Source of the DNA: Verrucomicrobiota bacterium
GTDB taxonomy: Bacteria; Verrucomicrobiota; Verrucomicrobiia; Chthoniobacterales; Terrimicrobiaceae
Direction of reading: 5' to 3'
Assembly: GCA_018970255.1 (NCBI GenBank)
Contig: JAGWWS010000017.1
Span: forward strand, 1 to 60,617
Length of the DNA stretch: 60,617 nucleotides
A program made the position numbers and the translations under genes. The notes beneath the pieces are model-generated. The model saw only the letters and a list, made by a program, of their open reading frames with translations, had not been told where the DNA came from and did no database searches. Positions 42,495 through 52,122 of the stretch are shown here, one piece after another. Within the stretch, counting starts at the first letter, position 1. The number at the start of each line of letters is the position of its first letter.

Positions 42495-42520
42495 CCGGCG
42501 CTGACAAGCAGCGCCCTCCT
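42495..42520. repeat. Dispersed 26-bp palindromic repeat, copy 2
   Basis: Identical over 26 bases to 1648-1673, with the same GGCGCTG/CAGCGCC stem and ACAAG loop. It lies in the convergent gap between the beta-helix gene and ndk. A further inverted repeat follows (GGGC at 42536-42539, GTTTTTAAAAAC at 42543-42554, GCCC at 42555-42558), which may be the actual bidirectional terminator. Confidence 0.75.
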
Positions 42521-42558
42521 CGCAAGGCGCGGGGCGGGCTCGGTTTTTAAAAACGCCC

Positions 42559-42993
42559 TTAGGCGGGGGACATCGAATAGTCGAAAAGTTCGCCCGGCTT
42601 GAAGAAGCGCTTTAGTTCGGCTTCCGCGGACTCGGGGCTGTCCGAGGCGTGGGCGATGTTTTTCATCATCGTGGTGCCGAAGTCGCCGCGGATCGTCCCC
42701 GGTGCCGCCTTGGTGGAGTCGGTGGGGCCGAGGAGGTCGCGCACGCGGGCGATGGCGCCGGGGCCCGCGAGGGCGACGGCGATGACCGGCGTGGAGGACA
42801 TGAACTGCTCGACCTCGGGGAAGAAAGGTTTCGAGGCGATGTGGGCATAGTGCTCGCGCAGGATGCCCGCATCGGCCCGGAACATTTTGCATCCCCGGAC
42901 CTGGAGTCCTTCGTCCTCGAAGCGTTTGAGGACCTCGCCGGACTTGCGCCCGGTGATGCAGTCCGGCTTCAGGAGAATCAGAGTGGTTTCCAT
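42559..42993 (-). CDS. ndk: Nucleoside diphosphate kinase
   Basis: A 144-residue enzyme that moves the gamma-phosphate of ATP to NDPs through a phosphohistidine. Blocks: 'ETTLILLKPDCITGRKSGEV', 'VIAVALAGPGAIARVRDLLG', 'TDSTKAAPGTIRGDFGT', and the active-site 'NIAHASDSPESAEAEL'. The catalytic His is in 'NIAHASDS'; the usual His-Gly is His-Ala here, a conservative change. ATG 42993 is chosen because homology starts at residue 2; the 11-residue upstream extension is arginine-rich and not conserved. The gene stands alone between two oppositely arranged neighbours. Confidence 0.95.
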   Translation of the reverse strand: METTLILLKPDCITGRKSGEVLKRFEDEGLQVRGCKMFRADAGILREHYAHIASKPFFPEVEQFMSSTPVIAVALAGPGAIARVRDLLGPTDSTKAAPGTIRGDFGTTMMKNIAHASDSPESAEAELKRFFKPGELFDYSMSPA

Positions 42994-43047
42994 AAGGCGC
43001 GCCAATCTACTGGCGCGCCCCCGCAAGGGAAGCAGATTCCGGGCGGT

Positions 43048-45258
43048 TCAGGCGGCGGGGGGCGGCGCGTGGTGCTTGAAGGCGACCACGGAGAGCGGCG
43101 GGAGGTTCACCTGGATCGAGTGGGGCTTGCCCTGCCAGCTCCAATCCTGCTGCGCGGGCACGCCGCCGTAGTTGCCGACATTGCTGCCGCCGTAGGTTTC
43201 GGCGTCGGTGTTGAGGACTTCCTCGTAGAAGCCGGGCGATGGGACGCCGACGCGGTAGCCCTCGCGCACGACGGGCGTGGCGTTGACGATGAAGACGAGC
43301 GTGGCGCCGTTGCGGGATTTCCGCATGAACGACCAAACGGTGTTGTCGGCATCGTTGAAATCAATCCACTCGTAGCCGTCGTAGGAATCGTCGAGTTCGT
43401 AGAACGACGGTTCGTTCCGGTAGAGCCAATTCAGGTGCTGGACGAGGCGGCGGAGCCCGTCGTGCATCGGGTAGTTCGTGAGGTGCCAATCGAGGCTGAA
43501 GCCGTGCTTCCACTCGGCGAATTGCCCGAACTCGATTCCCTGGAAGACGAGTTTCTTGCCCGGGTGCGCCCACATCCAGGCGAGGAACATCCGGCAGTTC
43601 GCGAACTTTTGCCAATAGTCGCCCGGCATCTTGTCGATGAGCGAGCCCTTGCCGTGCACGACCTCGTCGTGGCTGAGGACGAGAATGAAATGCTCCTGGA
43701 ACGCGTAGAGCATCGAGAAGGTGATTTCGCCCTGGTGGTAGCGGCGGTGGATGGGGTCCTTCGAAATGTAGCGCAGGCTGTCGTTCATCCAGCCCATGTT
43801 CCACTTGAACCCGAAGCCGAGCCCGCCGGTGTAGGTGGGGCGGGAGACGCCGGGCCAGGCTGTGGATTCCTCCGCGATGAGCGCGACGCCGGGGAAGCGG
43901 TCGTAGCAAACTTCGTTGCAGCGCTTGAGGAAATTGATCGCGTCGAGGTTCTCGCGCCCGCCGAAGCAATTCGGGATCCACTCGCCCGCCTTGCGCGAGT
44001 AGTCGAGGTAGAGCATCGAGGCGACGGCGTCCACGCGGAGCCCGTCGATGTGGTATTCGTCGAGCCAGAAGAGGGCGTTCCCGATGAGGAAATTTTTCAC
44101 TTCGTGGCGGCCGTAGTTGAAGATGAGCGTGCCCCAGTCCTGGTGCTCTCCGAGGCGAGGGTCCTCGTGCTCGTAGAGCGCGCTGCCGTCGTAGCGGGCG
44201 AGGCCGTGGGCGTCCTTCGGGAAATGCCCGGGCACCCAATCGAGGATCACGCCGATCCCCGCCTGGTGGCAGCGGTCCACGAAATTCCGGAACTCGTCGG
44301 GGTTCCCGAAGCGGCTGGTGGGCGCGTAGTAGTTGACGACCTGGTAGCCCCAGGAGCCGTCGAACGGGTGCTCCATCACGGGCATGAGTTCGATGTGGGT
44401 GAAGCCCATTTCCTTCACATACGGGATGAGGCGGTCGCCGAGTTCGATATAGCTGAGGAAGCGGTTCCCGTCCTCCGCGATGCGCTGCCAGGAGCCGATG
44501 TGGACCTCGTAGATGCTCATCGGGCTGTTGTATTGGTCGATGCGCGGGCGGCGTTCGAGCCACTCGGCGTCGTTCCACTGGTAGCGCCCGAGGTCGAAGA
44601 CCATGCAGCCGGTTTCGGTGCCGTGCTGGGCGAAGAACGCGTAGGGGTCGGTCTTCAACATGACATCGCCGTGCGCGCTGCGGATTTCAAATTTGTAGTG
44701 CGCGCCCTCGTGCACGCCGGGGAGGAAAATTTCCCAAACGCCGGAGGGGACGAGCTTGCGCATCTGGTGGGTGCGGCCGTCCCAGTTGTTGAAATCGCCC
44801 ACGACGCTGACGCGCTGTGCGGACGGTGCCCAGACGGAGAAATGAACTCCGGGCACATCGTCGATGACTTTCACATGCGCGCCGAGCTTCTTGTAGATGT
44901 CGTAGTGCGTGCCTTCGTTGAAGAGGTAGATGTCCATCTCGCCGAGCACGGGGCCGAACGAGTAGGGGTCGCGCTGGCGCCACTTTTCGCCGCCATGGGA
45001 GGTGAACTCGAGCGTGTAGGAGTCGCCGATCGCGAGGTCGGGCACGGGCGATTCGAAAACGCCGTGCGGGTCGATTTTATTCAGGGGAATTTTTTTGCCA
45101 CTGTCCGGGATGAGGTCGACCTTTGCGGCATCCGGGCGGATGGCGCGGGCGACCATTTGTTCGTTGGATTTGCGGAGGCCCAGGATGCGGAAGGGGTCGC
45201 AATGCCTCGCCTCGATGAGGGGGAAATAATCGTCGTCGGGCAGCAGGGAAGGGTTCAT
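43048..45258 (-). CDS. glgB: 1,4-alpha-glucan branching enzyme
   Basis: A 736-residue GH13 enzyme that makes alpha-1,6 branches in glycogen. N-terminal CBM48-type domain ('HFSVWAPSAQRVSVVGDFNN'), then the barrel: 'IYEVHIGSWQR', 'THIELMPVMEHPFDGSWGYQ', 'GIGVILDWVPGHFPKDAHGL', nucleophile Asp in 'DGLRVDAVASMLYLDYSRK', acid/base Glu in 'ALIAEESTAWPGVS', and 'VLSHDEVVHGKGSLIDKMPG'. The C-terminal beta domain ends 'LPPLSVVAFKHHAPPPAA'. The start ATG 45258 follows from homology; an upstream in-frame start at 45327 would add a poor sequence that overlaps the chromate-transporter gene. No other glycogen genes are adjacent, so regulation with them is not evident. Confidence 0.96.
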   Translation of the reverse strand: MNPSLLPDDDYFPLIEARHCDPFRILGLRKSNEQMVARAIRPDAAKVDLIPDSGKKIPLNKIDPHGVFESPVPDLAIGDSYTLEFTSHGGEKWRQRDPYSFGPVLGEMDIYLFNEGTHYDIYKKLGAHVKVIDDVPGVHFSVWAPSAQRVSVVGDFNNWDGRTHQMRKLVPSGVWEIFLPGVHEGAHYKFEIRSAHGDVMLKTDPYAFFAQHGTETGCMVFDLGRYQWNDAEWLERRPRIDQYNSPMSIYEVHIGSWQRIAEDGNRFLSYIELGDRLIPYVKEMGFTHIELMPVMEHPFDGSWGYQVVNYYAPTSRFGNPDEFRNFVDRCHQAGIGVILDWVPGHFPKDAHGLARYDGSALYEHEDPRLGEHQDWGTLIFNYGRHEVKNFLIGNALFWLDEYHIDGLRVDAVASMLYLDYSRKAGEWIPNCFGGRENLDAINFLKRCNEVCYDRFPGVALIAEESTAWPGVSRPTYTGGLGFGFKWNMGWMNDSLRYISKDPIHRRYHQGEITFSMLYAFQEHFILVLSHDEVVHGKGSLIDKMPGDYWQKFANCRMFLAWMWAHPGKKLVFQGIEFGQFAEWKHGFSLDWHLTNYPMHDGLRRLVQHLNWLYRNEPSFYELDDSYDGYEWIDFNDADNTVWSFMRKSRNGATLVFIVNATPVVREGYRVGVPSPGFYEEVLNTDAETYGGSNVGNYGGVPAQQDWSWQGKPHSIQVNLPPLSVVAFKHHAPPPAA

Positions 45259-45316
45259 GCGGTTTTCGGATATTGGAAACCCGCGCGGCTGAACAGATTT
45301 TCCTTGCGGGGGAAGG

Positions 45317-45868
45317 TCAATTCCCACGTAGCAAAAACCAGCCCACGGCGCCGCCGATGAGCATCAGGAGCGCGGGGTTGATGCGCTTTGCGAAGAGGAT
45401 GCCGGTGACGGCGAGCCCTATGAGCGTGGCGGTGGTGTTGAAACGCAGGGAGTGTTCCGGGTTAATCCAGGCGGTTTTTCCGACAGCGTGGACGCCCGCG
45501 AGCATGAGCCCGATGGTGACCGGTGCCATGCCCGCCTGCACGGCGGTGCGCCAGGGGTTCCCGCGGAAGTGGTCCCAAACATAGCTCGCGCCGTAGGTGA
45601 GGAAGCTCGAGGGCAGGTAGAATGCGACGAGTGCGACGAGGAGCCCCGCTGTGCCGGCGGCTTGCCAACCGATGAGGGCGACCATCGACATGTTCGGTCC
45701 GGGCGCCATTTGCCCGAGGCTGTAGATTGTGGCGAATTGCTCGCCGGTGACCCATTTGTGGTCGGCGACGGTCTCGCGTTCCATTTCCGGCAACACGGCG
45801 CTGCCGCCGCCCACCGCGAGGAGCGAGAGCAGGCAAAAAACATTGAGGATGCGGACGAGGTCGCTCAC
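45317..45868 (-). CDS. chrA: Chromate transporter family protein, second half
   Basis: A 183-residue membrane protein with one CHR domain. Signature: 'NVFCLLSLLAVGGGSAVLPE', 'WVTGEQFATIYSLGQMAPGP', 'NMSMVALIGWQAAGTAGLLV', and 'FYLPSSFLTYGASYVWDHF'. In this family two homologous CHR halves, fused or as a gene pair, form the transporter that exports chromate; many members have other, unknown anion substrates. The start is GTG 45868, whose last bases overlap the stop of the preceding CHR gene (GTGA). The glgB gene follows after 58 bases. A chromate role is family-based and not shown here. Confidence 0.85.
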   Translation of the reverse strand: MSDLVRILNVFCLLSLLAVGGGSAVLPEMERETVADHKWVTGEQFATIYSLGQMAPGPNMSMVALIGWQAAGTAGLLVALVAFYLPSSFLTYGASYVWDHFRGNPWRTAVQAGMAPVTIGLMLAGVHAVGKTAWINPEHSLRFNTTATLIGLAVTGILFAKRINPALLMLIGGAVGWFLLRGN

Positions 45869-46416
45869 GGGGAGGGCGTGGTTTTGCGCGGGCGGCAGAG
45901 GATGATGGCGAAGGGCGCCACCAGGAAAAGGACCGCCGGCAGCGAGGCGCGGAAAAACACCACCAGCACGAAGGTGAGGACGATGAATGCGAGGTCGCGG
46001 GGGTTGAGGAATTGTTTCGCTCCGATTTTCAGGGTCACCTGCAGGAGCAGTCCCACAGCGGCTGCGGCGACGCCGGCGAGGGCTGCGGCGACATCGGGGT
46101 TGTGGCGGAAGCGCTGGTAGAGGACGCCGAGAATGAGCAGGAGGATGACGCCCGGCAGGATCAAACCGGTGGCGGCGGCAATCGCGCCGGCGGGACCGGC
46201 GAGCTTGCGCCCCGCGATGATGGCGACATTCACGGAGTTGAGCCCCGGGAGCGTCTGCCCGATTTCCAGTGCGCCGAGGAATTCCTCCTCGTCCATCCAC
46301 TTTTTGTCGGTGACGAGCACATCGCGCAGGTAGGCGACGAGCCCGCCGCCGAAGCTGGTCACGCCGATGCGCGCGAACGCGAGAAAAATTTCCCGGGGGG
46401 AGGGGGCGCTATTCAC
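45865..46416 (-). CDS. chrA: Chromate transporter family protein, first half
   Basis: A 183-residue CHR-domain membrane protein, the partner of the next gene downstream. Signature: 'LAFARIGVTSFGGGLVAYLR', 'WMDEEEFLGALEIGQTLPGL', 'NSVNVAIIAGRKLAGPAGAI', 'TGLILPGVILLLILGVLYQ'. GTG 46416 is preferred because it lies at the end of the CYTH-like gene (8-base overlap) and gives the same length as the partner; ATG 46476 would add 20 non-conserved residues deeper inside that gene. Paired short ChrA proteins are thought to sit in opposite membrane orientations. Confidence 0.85.
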   Translation of the reverse strand: MNSAPSPREIFLAFARIGVTSFGGGLVAYLRDVLVTDKKWMDEEEFLGALEIGQTLPGLNSVNVAIIAGRKLAGPAGAIAAATGLILPGVILLLILGVLYQRFRHNPDVAAALAGVAAAAVGLLLQVTLKIGAKQFLNPRDLAFIVLTFVLVVFFRASLPAVLFLVAPFAIILCRPRKTTPSP

Positions 46417-47281
46417 TGTGGGAGGCGCCGCCGGAGGGCGAGAGGTTGTAAACCAGCGCAGTTTTCGTCGTGCCAAGCGAGACCCAATCGGGCGCCGCGG
46501 TCTGGAGCGCCCTGTAGAAGTCGTCCGCGCGCTTGAGGCTGGATTTGTGGAGGTCGTCCTCGCTGTCGAATTTGCATTGGAAGGCGAATTCGCCGCAGAA
46601 CGCCTTTTCGTATTTCCTCATGCGCCAGACGGAAATGGTGGTCTTGCCGTTGAACCCGTGCCCGAAATGGAGTTCGCCGACATCGACCTGGATTTCCTCG
46701 ACGGCGATGTCGTTGACGAGGCGGACGGGCGACTCGCGGTCGGCGCCGAGCTGGTGGATCGCCGGGAAGGTGGCGGCGAGGTCCTTCAGCGCCATTTCAA
46801 GCCCCTCGCGGGGTTTCGCGAGCACGCAATTGTGGGAGAAAATCGAGCGCACGCCGCCGAGGGTTTCGCGGAGCGGGAGGAGTTCCTCCTTGAACTTGAT
46901 GCGCGCGATGCCGCCGGGCGTGGCGGGGCGGACATCGACGGCGGCGGATTGTTTGAACTCCGGGTGCCGGTATTTGAAGGTCAGCTCGGGGATGCCCTGG
47001 GGCCAGCCGCTTTTGTAGTTCGTCCGCAGGCGCAGGATGAAATGGTTTTTGTAGAGGTCGAAATCGGCGGTGTCGAAAAACAGGACCTCGCGGACCTGGT
47101 TCACGAACGCGTCTTCGTTTTCATGGACCTTCACATCGAATTTTTTCGCGGTCTTGCGGACGATTTCCCAGAAATCGGGGAATGCCTGCGGGGTCGTGAA
47201 GTGCTGGGGCTGGAGGATGATTTTGTATTCGCGGTATTGGACGCGGTCGCCGGGGGTGTTCTCGATTTCGTGCTGGGACAT
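46409..47281 (-). CDS. CYTH/VTC-like protein of unknown function
   Basis: A 290-residue soluble protein. I do not recognise a named family with certainty. The alternating charged strands are those of a triphosphate tunnel (CYTH or VTC) fold: 'VQYREYKIILQP' near the N-terminus resembles the R-x-E-x-K opening strand, and later strands read 'FILRLRTNY', 'GIPELTFKYRHPEFK', 'GIARIKFKEELLP' and 'RLVNDIAVEEIQVDVGE'. Basic and acidic residues alternate as expected for a tunnel that binds polyphosphate, inorganic triphosphate or an adenylate. No membrane span or signal is seen. The start ATG 47281 is clear. It is divergent from prmC and overlaps the start of the first ChrA gene. Enzyme activity is a guess. 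Confidence 0.5.
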   Translation of the reverse strand: MSQHEIENTPGDRVQYREYKIILQPQHFTTPQAFPDFWEIVRKTAKKFDVKVHENEDAFVNQVREVLFFDTADFDLYKNHFILRLRTNYKSGWPQGIPELTFKYRHPEFKQSAAVDVRPATPGGIARIKFKEELLPLRETLGGVRSIFSHNCVLAKPREGLEMALKDLAATFPAIHQLGADRESPVRLVNDIAVEEIQVDVGELHFGHGFNGKTTISVWRMRKYEKAFCGEFAFQCKFDSEDDLHKSSLKRADDFYRALQTAAPDWVSLGTTKTALVYNLSPSGGASHSE

Positions 47282-47373
47282 GGGAGGAGAAAAGCACATC
47301 GGGGGCGCGGCGTGGAACCGCAAAGTGTTTGCTTCCGCGTGGGGCGGGGTTTTGCGAGGTTCGCGCGGTGTTG

Positions 47374-48202
47374 ATGACGACCCTTGAGGTGTTGAATGCC
47401 GCCGCTTCGTATTTGGACAAGCAGGGGGTCGAGAGCCCGCGGCTGAATGCGGAGCACCTGCTCGCGCATGTGCTCGGGCGGAAAAAACGCATCGAACTCT
47501 ACCTCGAATTCGAGCGGCCGCTCGGCGAGGCGGAGAGGGCGCCGCTGCGGGAATTGGTGAAGCGCCGGGGCGAAGGCGTGCCGCTCCAGCACTTGCTCGG
47601 CACGGTGGAATTCCACGGGCGGGAATTCCTCTGCGATGCGCGGGCGCTCGTGCCGCGGCCGGAGACCGAGCAATTGGTCGAACTTGCCGCAAAGATGCTG
47701 CAGGCGCCGAGCAGGATCGTGGATGTGGGCACCGGGAGCGGGGTCATCGCGCTCACCATGGCGTTCCTTTTTCCGGAGGCGGGGGTGGCGGGTGGCGATG
47801 TTTCGGGGGATGCGCTTGCGCTCGCCGCGGCGAACCGGGAGGGGCTGGGGTTGGCGGAACGGGTGGAATTGTTGGAATCGGATTTGCTGGCGGCATTCGC
47901 GGGGCCGTTCGATGCGGTCCTGGCGAACCTTCCCTACATTCCCACCGGCGAGGTGGCGGGGCTTTCGCGCGAAGTGCGCTGCGATCCCCTCTCGGCGCTC
48001 GATGGGGGGGCGGACGGCTTGGCTTTGGTGCGGAGGCTGGTTGCGGAAGCGGGTGGGAAAATGTCCCCCGGCGGCTTGCTGGCGCTGGAAATCGGCATCG
48101 GGCAGGCCGCGGCGGTGGCGGAAGTTTTGTCCTCCAACAATTGGCGGGACATCGCCGTGGAGCGCGACTATCAAGGCGCCGAGCGGTTCGTTTTCGCAAG
48201 AC

Positions 48203-48210
<8 letters not shown>
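47374..48210 (+). CDS. prmC: Peptide chain release factor N5-glutamine methyltransferase PrmC
   Basis: A 278-residue SAM enzyme (HemK) that methylates the Gln of the GGQ motif in release factors. The N-terminal helical domain includes 'RLNAEHLLAHVLGRKKRIEL' and 'GEGVPLQHLLGTVEFHGREF'; the catalytic domain 'LVPRPETEQLVELAAKM', SAM loop 'IVDVGTGSGVIALTMAFLFP', and the target-binding motif 'VLANLPYIPTGEVAGLSREV'. The motif reads N-L-P-Y in place of the common N-P-P-Y, a variant seen in related methyltransferases. ATG 47374 is chosen; GTG and TTG codons just before it are alternatives. It overlaps murA by eight bases. Confidence 0.93.
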
Positions 48211-49462
<1,252 letters not shown>

Positions 49463-49658
49463 TCGAATTCCTTGGTAGCCCGGCGGGTCGCAGCATCCGC
49501 AAAGGACTCAGTTTTTCCGCCCGATCAGCACGGCGATGAATGCCAGGGCGGGGACGGCGAAAATGTGTGGGAGTTTCGGGTCTGTGGTCATGGGGAGTGG
49601 TGTTCGGGTTTTTGCGGCGACAGCGGGCGGACCGGCGGCCGGCACAAAGCGCCGGAAC
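49463..49658. other. Intergenic region between murA and the chemotaxis operon
   Basis: About 200 bases with no supported gene. A 27-codon frame on the minus strand (start 49591) encodes a hydrophobic peptide ending 'FIAVLIGRKN', but it has no ribosome site and could be chance. Confidence 0.4.
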
Positions 49659-49680
49659 AAAAACGGTCCAAGTATGGACC
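49659..49680 (-). terminator. Terminator of the chemotaxis operon
   Basis: On the minus strand GGTCC (49676-49680) and GGACC (49665-49669) form a stem with a six-base loop, followed by GTTTTTG. It lies nine bases past the cheY stop, in the right place to end the operon. Confidence 0.65.
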
Positions 49681-49688
49681 CGGGGCGC

Positions 49689-50066
49689 CTATTCAAACCC
49701 CAGGCCGAGGCAGTCGAGCATGCGGCTTTGGAGGTCTTTTTCAAAAAACGGCTTGGTCATGTAGGAGGTGGCGCCGGCTTTGATGGCGGAAACAATCGAT
49801 TGCTGGCTGCCTTCCGTGGTGAGCATCAGGACGGGGATTTTTTCGAAGCGCTCGTCGGCCCGGATGCGTTTGAGGAAATCGAGGCCGTTCATGTTCGGCA
49901 TGTTCCAGTCCAGGCAGACCAGGGAAAAGCCGGAGGGGTCGCGTTCCAGTTCGGCGAGGGCGAGCAGGCCGTCGCCGGCCCCGACACACTCGGCCCCGAT
50001 GACGGAGGCGGCGGAGGCCACGATCCGGCGGACCAGGATGGAGTCGTCAACGGCGAGGATTTTCAT
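49689..50066 (-). CDS. cheY: Chemotaxis response regulator CheY
   Basis: A 125-residue single-domain receiver. Acidic pocket in 'LAVDDSILVRR' (D7, D8), phosphorylation site D53 in 'LVCLDWNMPNMNG', switch T83 in 'LMLTTEGSQQS', and K105 in 'YMTKPFFEKD'. Phospho-CheY would bind the flagellar motor. It is the last gene of the chemotaxis operon, 66 bases after the soluble receptor gene and directly before a terminator. Receiver-only proteins can serve other systems, but its neighbours make the chemotaxis role likely. Confidence 0.93.
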   Translation of the reverse strand: MKILAVDDSILVRRIVASAASVIGAECVGAGDGLLALAELERDPSGFSLVCLDWNMPNMNGLDFLKRIRADERFEKIPVLMLTTEGSQQSIVSAIKAGATSYMTKPFFEKDLQSRMLDCLGLGFE

Positions 50067-50132
50067 GGGACTGGAAGGGAGCCGGCATGGGGCGGGAGGA
50101 GGTTTTGCATATTGGTGGCGGGCGGCGGGGCA

Positions 50133-51242
50133 TCAAGCGGTTTTTCGGGCGGCGGTGGTGTTTTGGATGATCACGCCATACCAGCCGGTGGAGTAGGTCT
50201 CGAAGCCCGGGGCGACGGCGAGGGCGACGATTTGGGGGCCTTCGGCGCCATCGACGAGGCGGTAGCCTTTCCGTTCCTGGATGAGGGATTGGAGGGGTTC
50301 GAGGGAAATCCGCCCGGTGAGGATTTCGCGGCGGGTGTCGGCGAGGACGGTGCCGGTGCGGTCGACGATGCAGGCGCGGGTGTGGGTTTTTTCCTCCGCG
50401 TCGAGTGGTGTGGATTCGACGATGGTTTGGGCGAGGGATTCCCAGTTGAAGAGGATGCCGAGGACGCCGAGGAGCTTGCCGTTGGCCTCGCCGTTTTCGC
50501 GGACGCCGCAGGAGTAGGCGAGGATGTGTTTGCCGGAAACGAGTTGGGAGGCGTGGACGGATTGGAAGCCGAATTGGTTGCCTGAGGAGGAGGCGAGCGC
50601 CTCGCGGAACCAGGTGGCGTTCGAGATATTCGCCCCGGCGGAGTGGAAGCGTTCGGAGCGCCCGTTGGCGATGACATTGCCGTTCGTGTCGCAGAGGACG
50701 ATGTCGAAATAAACGGTGTAGGCGTCGAGGATGACGCCGAGGCGTTTGGCGGCGTGCGATTTTTTCTCGGGGGTGGGGTTGGCGAGGGCGTCGACCACGC
50801 TGGCATCGGTGGCCCACCAGCGGACATCGCAGGAGCGCTCGTAGAGGTTGCGGTCGATGAGGTCGATGTTGGTGAGGGCGAGGTCGACGAGGCGGTTTCC
50901 GGAGACTTCGGAGGCGAGTTTTTCGCTGACCTCGGAGAGTTGGCGGATGTCCTGGCTGGTCTGGGCGGCGAGGCTTTCGGCCACGCTGGCCGTTTTCGTG
51001 GAGAGGTTGCCGATTTCGTTGGCGACGACGGCGAATGTGCGGCCGGCCTCGCCGGCCTTGGCGGCCTGGACCTGGGCGTTGAAGGAGAGGAGGCGGACCT
51101 GCATGTTGATATCGTCGATCTGGCGCAGGGAATTCCCCATGTTTGCCGAGATGCTCCGGGTGAGCCGGACGATGCTTTCGAAGCGGCTCTGGATGCGGGC
51201 GCCTTCTTCTTGGGTGGAGGGGGCGGTGGGTTGGTTTTGCAT
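50133..51242 (-). CDS. Soluble methyl-accepting-like receptor with N-terminal signalling hairpin
   Basis: A 369-residue protein without a membrane span or signal peptide. Residues 20-120 hold a short version of the receptor signalling hairpin: 'DDINMQVRLLSFNAQVQAAK', 'AGEAGRTFAVVANEIGNLST', which corresponds to the tip that binds CheA and CheW. Residues 130-369 resemble a Cache/PAS-type sensor ('DASVVDALANPTPEKKS', 'YFDIVLCDTNGNVIANGRSE', 'WYGVIIQNTT'), the same kind of sensor that usually sits outside the cell before the first hairpin. Here the order is inverted and cytoplasmic. The hairpin is much shorter than in normal receptors, so few methylation sites are possible. It lies ten bases after cheR. 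It may sense an intracellular ligand. Confidence 0.75.
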   Translation of the reverse strand: MQNQPTAPSTQEEGARIQSRFESIVRLTRSISANMGNSLRQIDDINMQVRLLSFNAQVQAAKAGEAGRTFAVVANEIGNLSTKTASVAESLAAQTSQDIRQLSEVSEKLASEVSGNRLVDLALTNIDLIDRNLYERSCDVRWWATDASVVDALANPTPEKKSHAAKRLGVILDAYTVYFDIVLCDTNGNVIANGRSERFHSAGANISNATWFREALASSSGNQFGFQSVHASQLVSGKHILAYSCGVRENGEANGKLLGVLGILFNWESLAQTIVESTPLDAEEKTHTRACIVDRTGTVLADTRREILTGRISLEPLQSLIQERKGYRLVDGAEGPQIVALAVAPGFETYSTGWYGVIIQNTTAARKTA

Positions 51243-51252
51243 GGTGGTGTTT

Positions 51253-52119
51253 CTAATTGGCGGTTTGCGGCAGGCGGCGGAAGAAGATCGCTTCGCGGAT
51301 GCGCTCGATCTGCAGGAGGTCCTGGTGGGTGAAAAGGGTTTCCGCGCCGCCGAGGAGGAGGTGGCCGCCGGGGAGGATCGTGTGGGCGATGCGGGTGAAG
51401 AGGTCTTTTTTGAAATCGTCGCGGAAGTAGATGGCGACATTCCGGCAGAGGACGAGGTCGAACATCCCGAACTGGGCGAAGCTGTCCTGGAGGTTGTGGC
51501 GCTTGAACGAGACGAGGCGGCGGACCGGGTCGCGGAGGGTCCAGGTGTTGCCGGGGGTTTGGTCGAAAAAATTTTCCCTCCAGTAGTCGGGAAGCCCGCG
51601 TGCGATTTCCAGCTGGCTGTAGCGGCCGGCGGAGGCGATGAAGAGGGAGCCCGGGGAGACATCGAAAGCCATGATTTCAAAAGCCGACGGGGACAGGCCG
51701 CGGAGGCGGTTTTCCCGGGAAAGTTTGTTCAAGAGAAGGGCAATCGAGTAGGGCTCCTGGCCGGTGGAGCAGGCGGCGCACAGGATGCGAATGCGGGCTT
51801 TTTCGCCGCCGGCGACCTTGGCGGCGAGGCGGGGCAGGACCTCCTCTTCCATCGCGGTCCATGGCCGCGAATCGCGGAACCAGTAGGTTTCGTGGGTGGT
51901 CATCGCATCGATGATCTTGTCGCGGAGGCGGCCGGTGGCGTCGGTCCTGGCCTTGGAGATGAATTCGCGCACCGATTGGGCGCGTGTTTCCGCGATGAGG
52001 CTGCCCAGGCGGGCCTGGAAAAGGTAGAGTTTGTCCGGTCCCATGTGGATGCAGCAGGTTTCCGAAACGAATTCGGAGAGGAGCGGGAAATCGCCGAGGC
52101 TTTTGGAGATATCGAACAT
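51253..52119 (-). CDS. cheR: Chemotaxis protein methyltransferase CheR
   Basis: A 288-residue SAM enzyme that methylates receptor glutamates. N-terminal helical domain ('DFPLLSEFVSETCCIHMGPD', 'LYLFQARLGSLIAETRAQS'), then 'TTHETYWFRDSRPWTAMEEE', the SAM loop 'RILCAACSTGQEPYSIALLL', 'FEIMAFDVSPGSLFIASAGR', 'FDLVLCRNVAIYFRDD', and 'LLLGGAETLF'. All main CheR blocks are present, and the length is normal. It lies three bases after cheB and ten before the soluble receptor gene, as part of the same operon. Confidence 0.94.
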   Translation of the reverse strand: MFDISKSLGDFPLLSEFVSETCCIHMGPDKLYLFQARLGSLIAETRAQSVREFISKARTDATGRLRDKIIDAMTTHETYWFRDSRPWTAMEEEVLPRLAAKVAGGEKARIRILCAACSTGQEPYSIALLLNKLSRENRLRGLSPSAFEIMAFDVSPGSLFIASAGRYSQLEIARGLPDYWRENFFDQTPGNTWTLRDPVRRLVSFKRHNLQDSFAQFGMFDLVLCRNVAIYFRDDFKKDLFTRIAHTILPGGHLLLGGAETLFTHQDLLQIERIREAIFFRRLPQTAN

Positions 52120-52122
52120 CGC

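Noticed and set aside
49508..49591. 27-codon hydrophobic peptide gene
   Set aside because: No ribosome binding site and no known family; too short to separate from chance.
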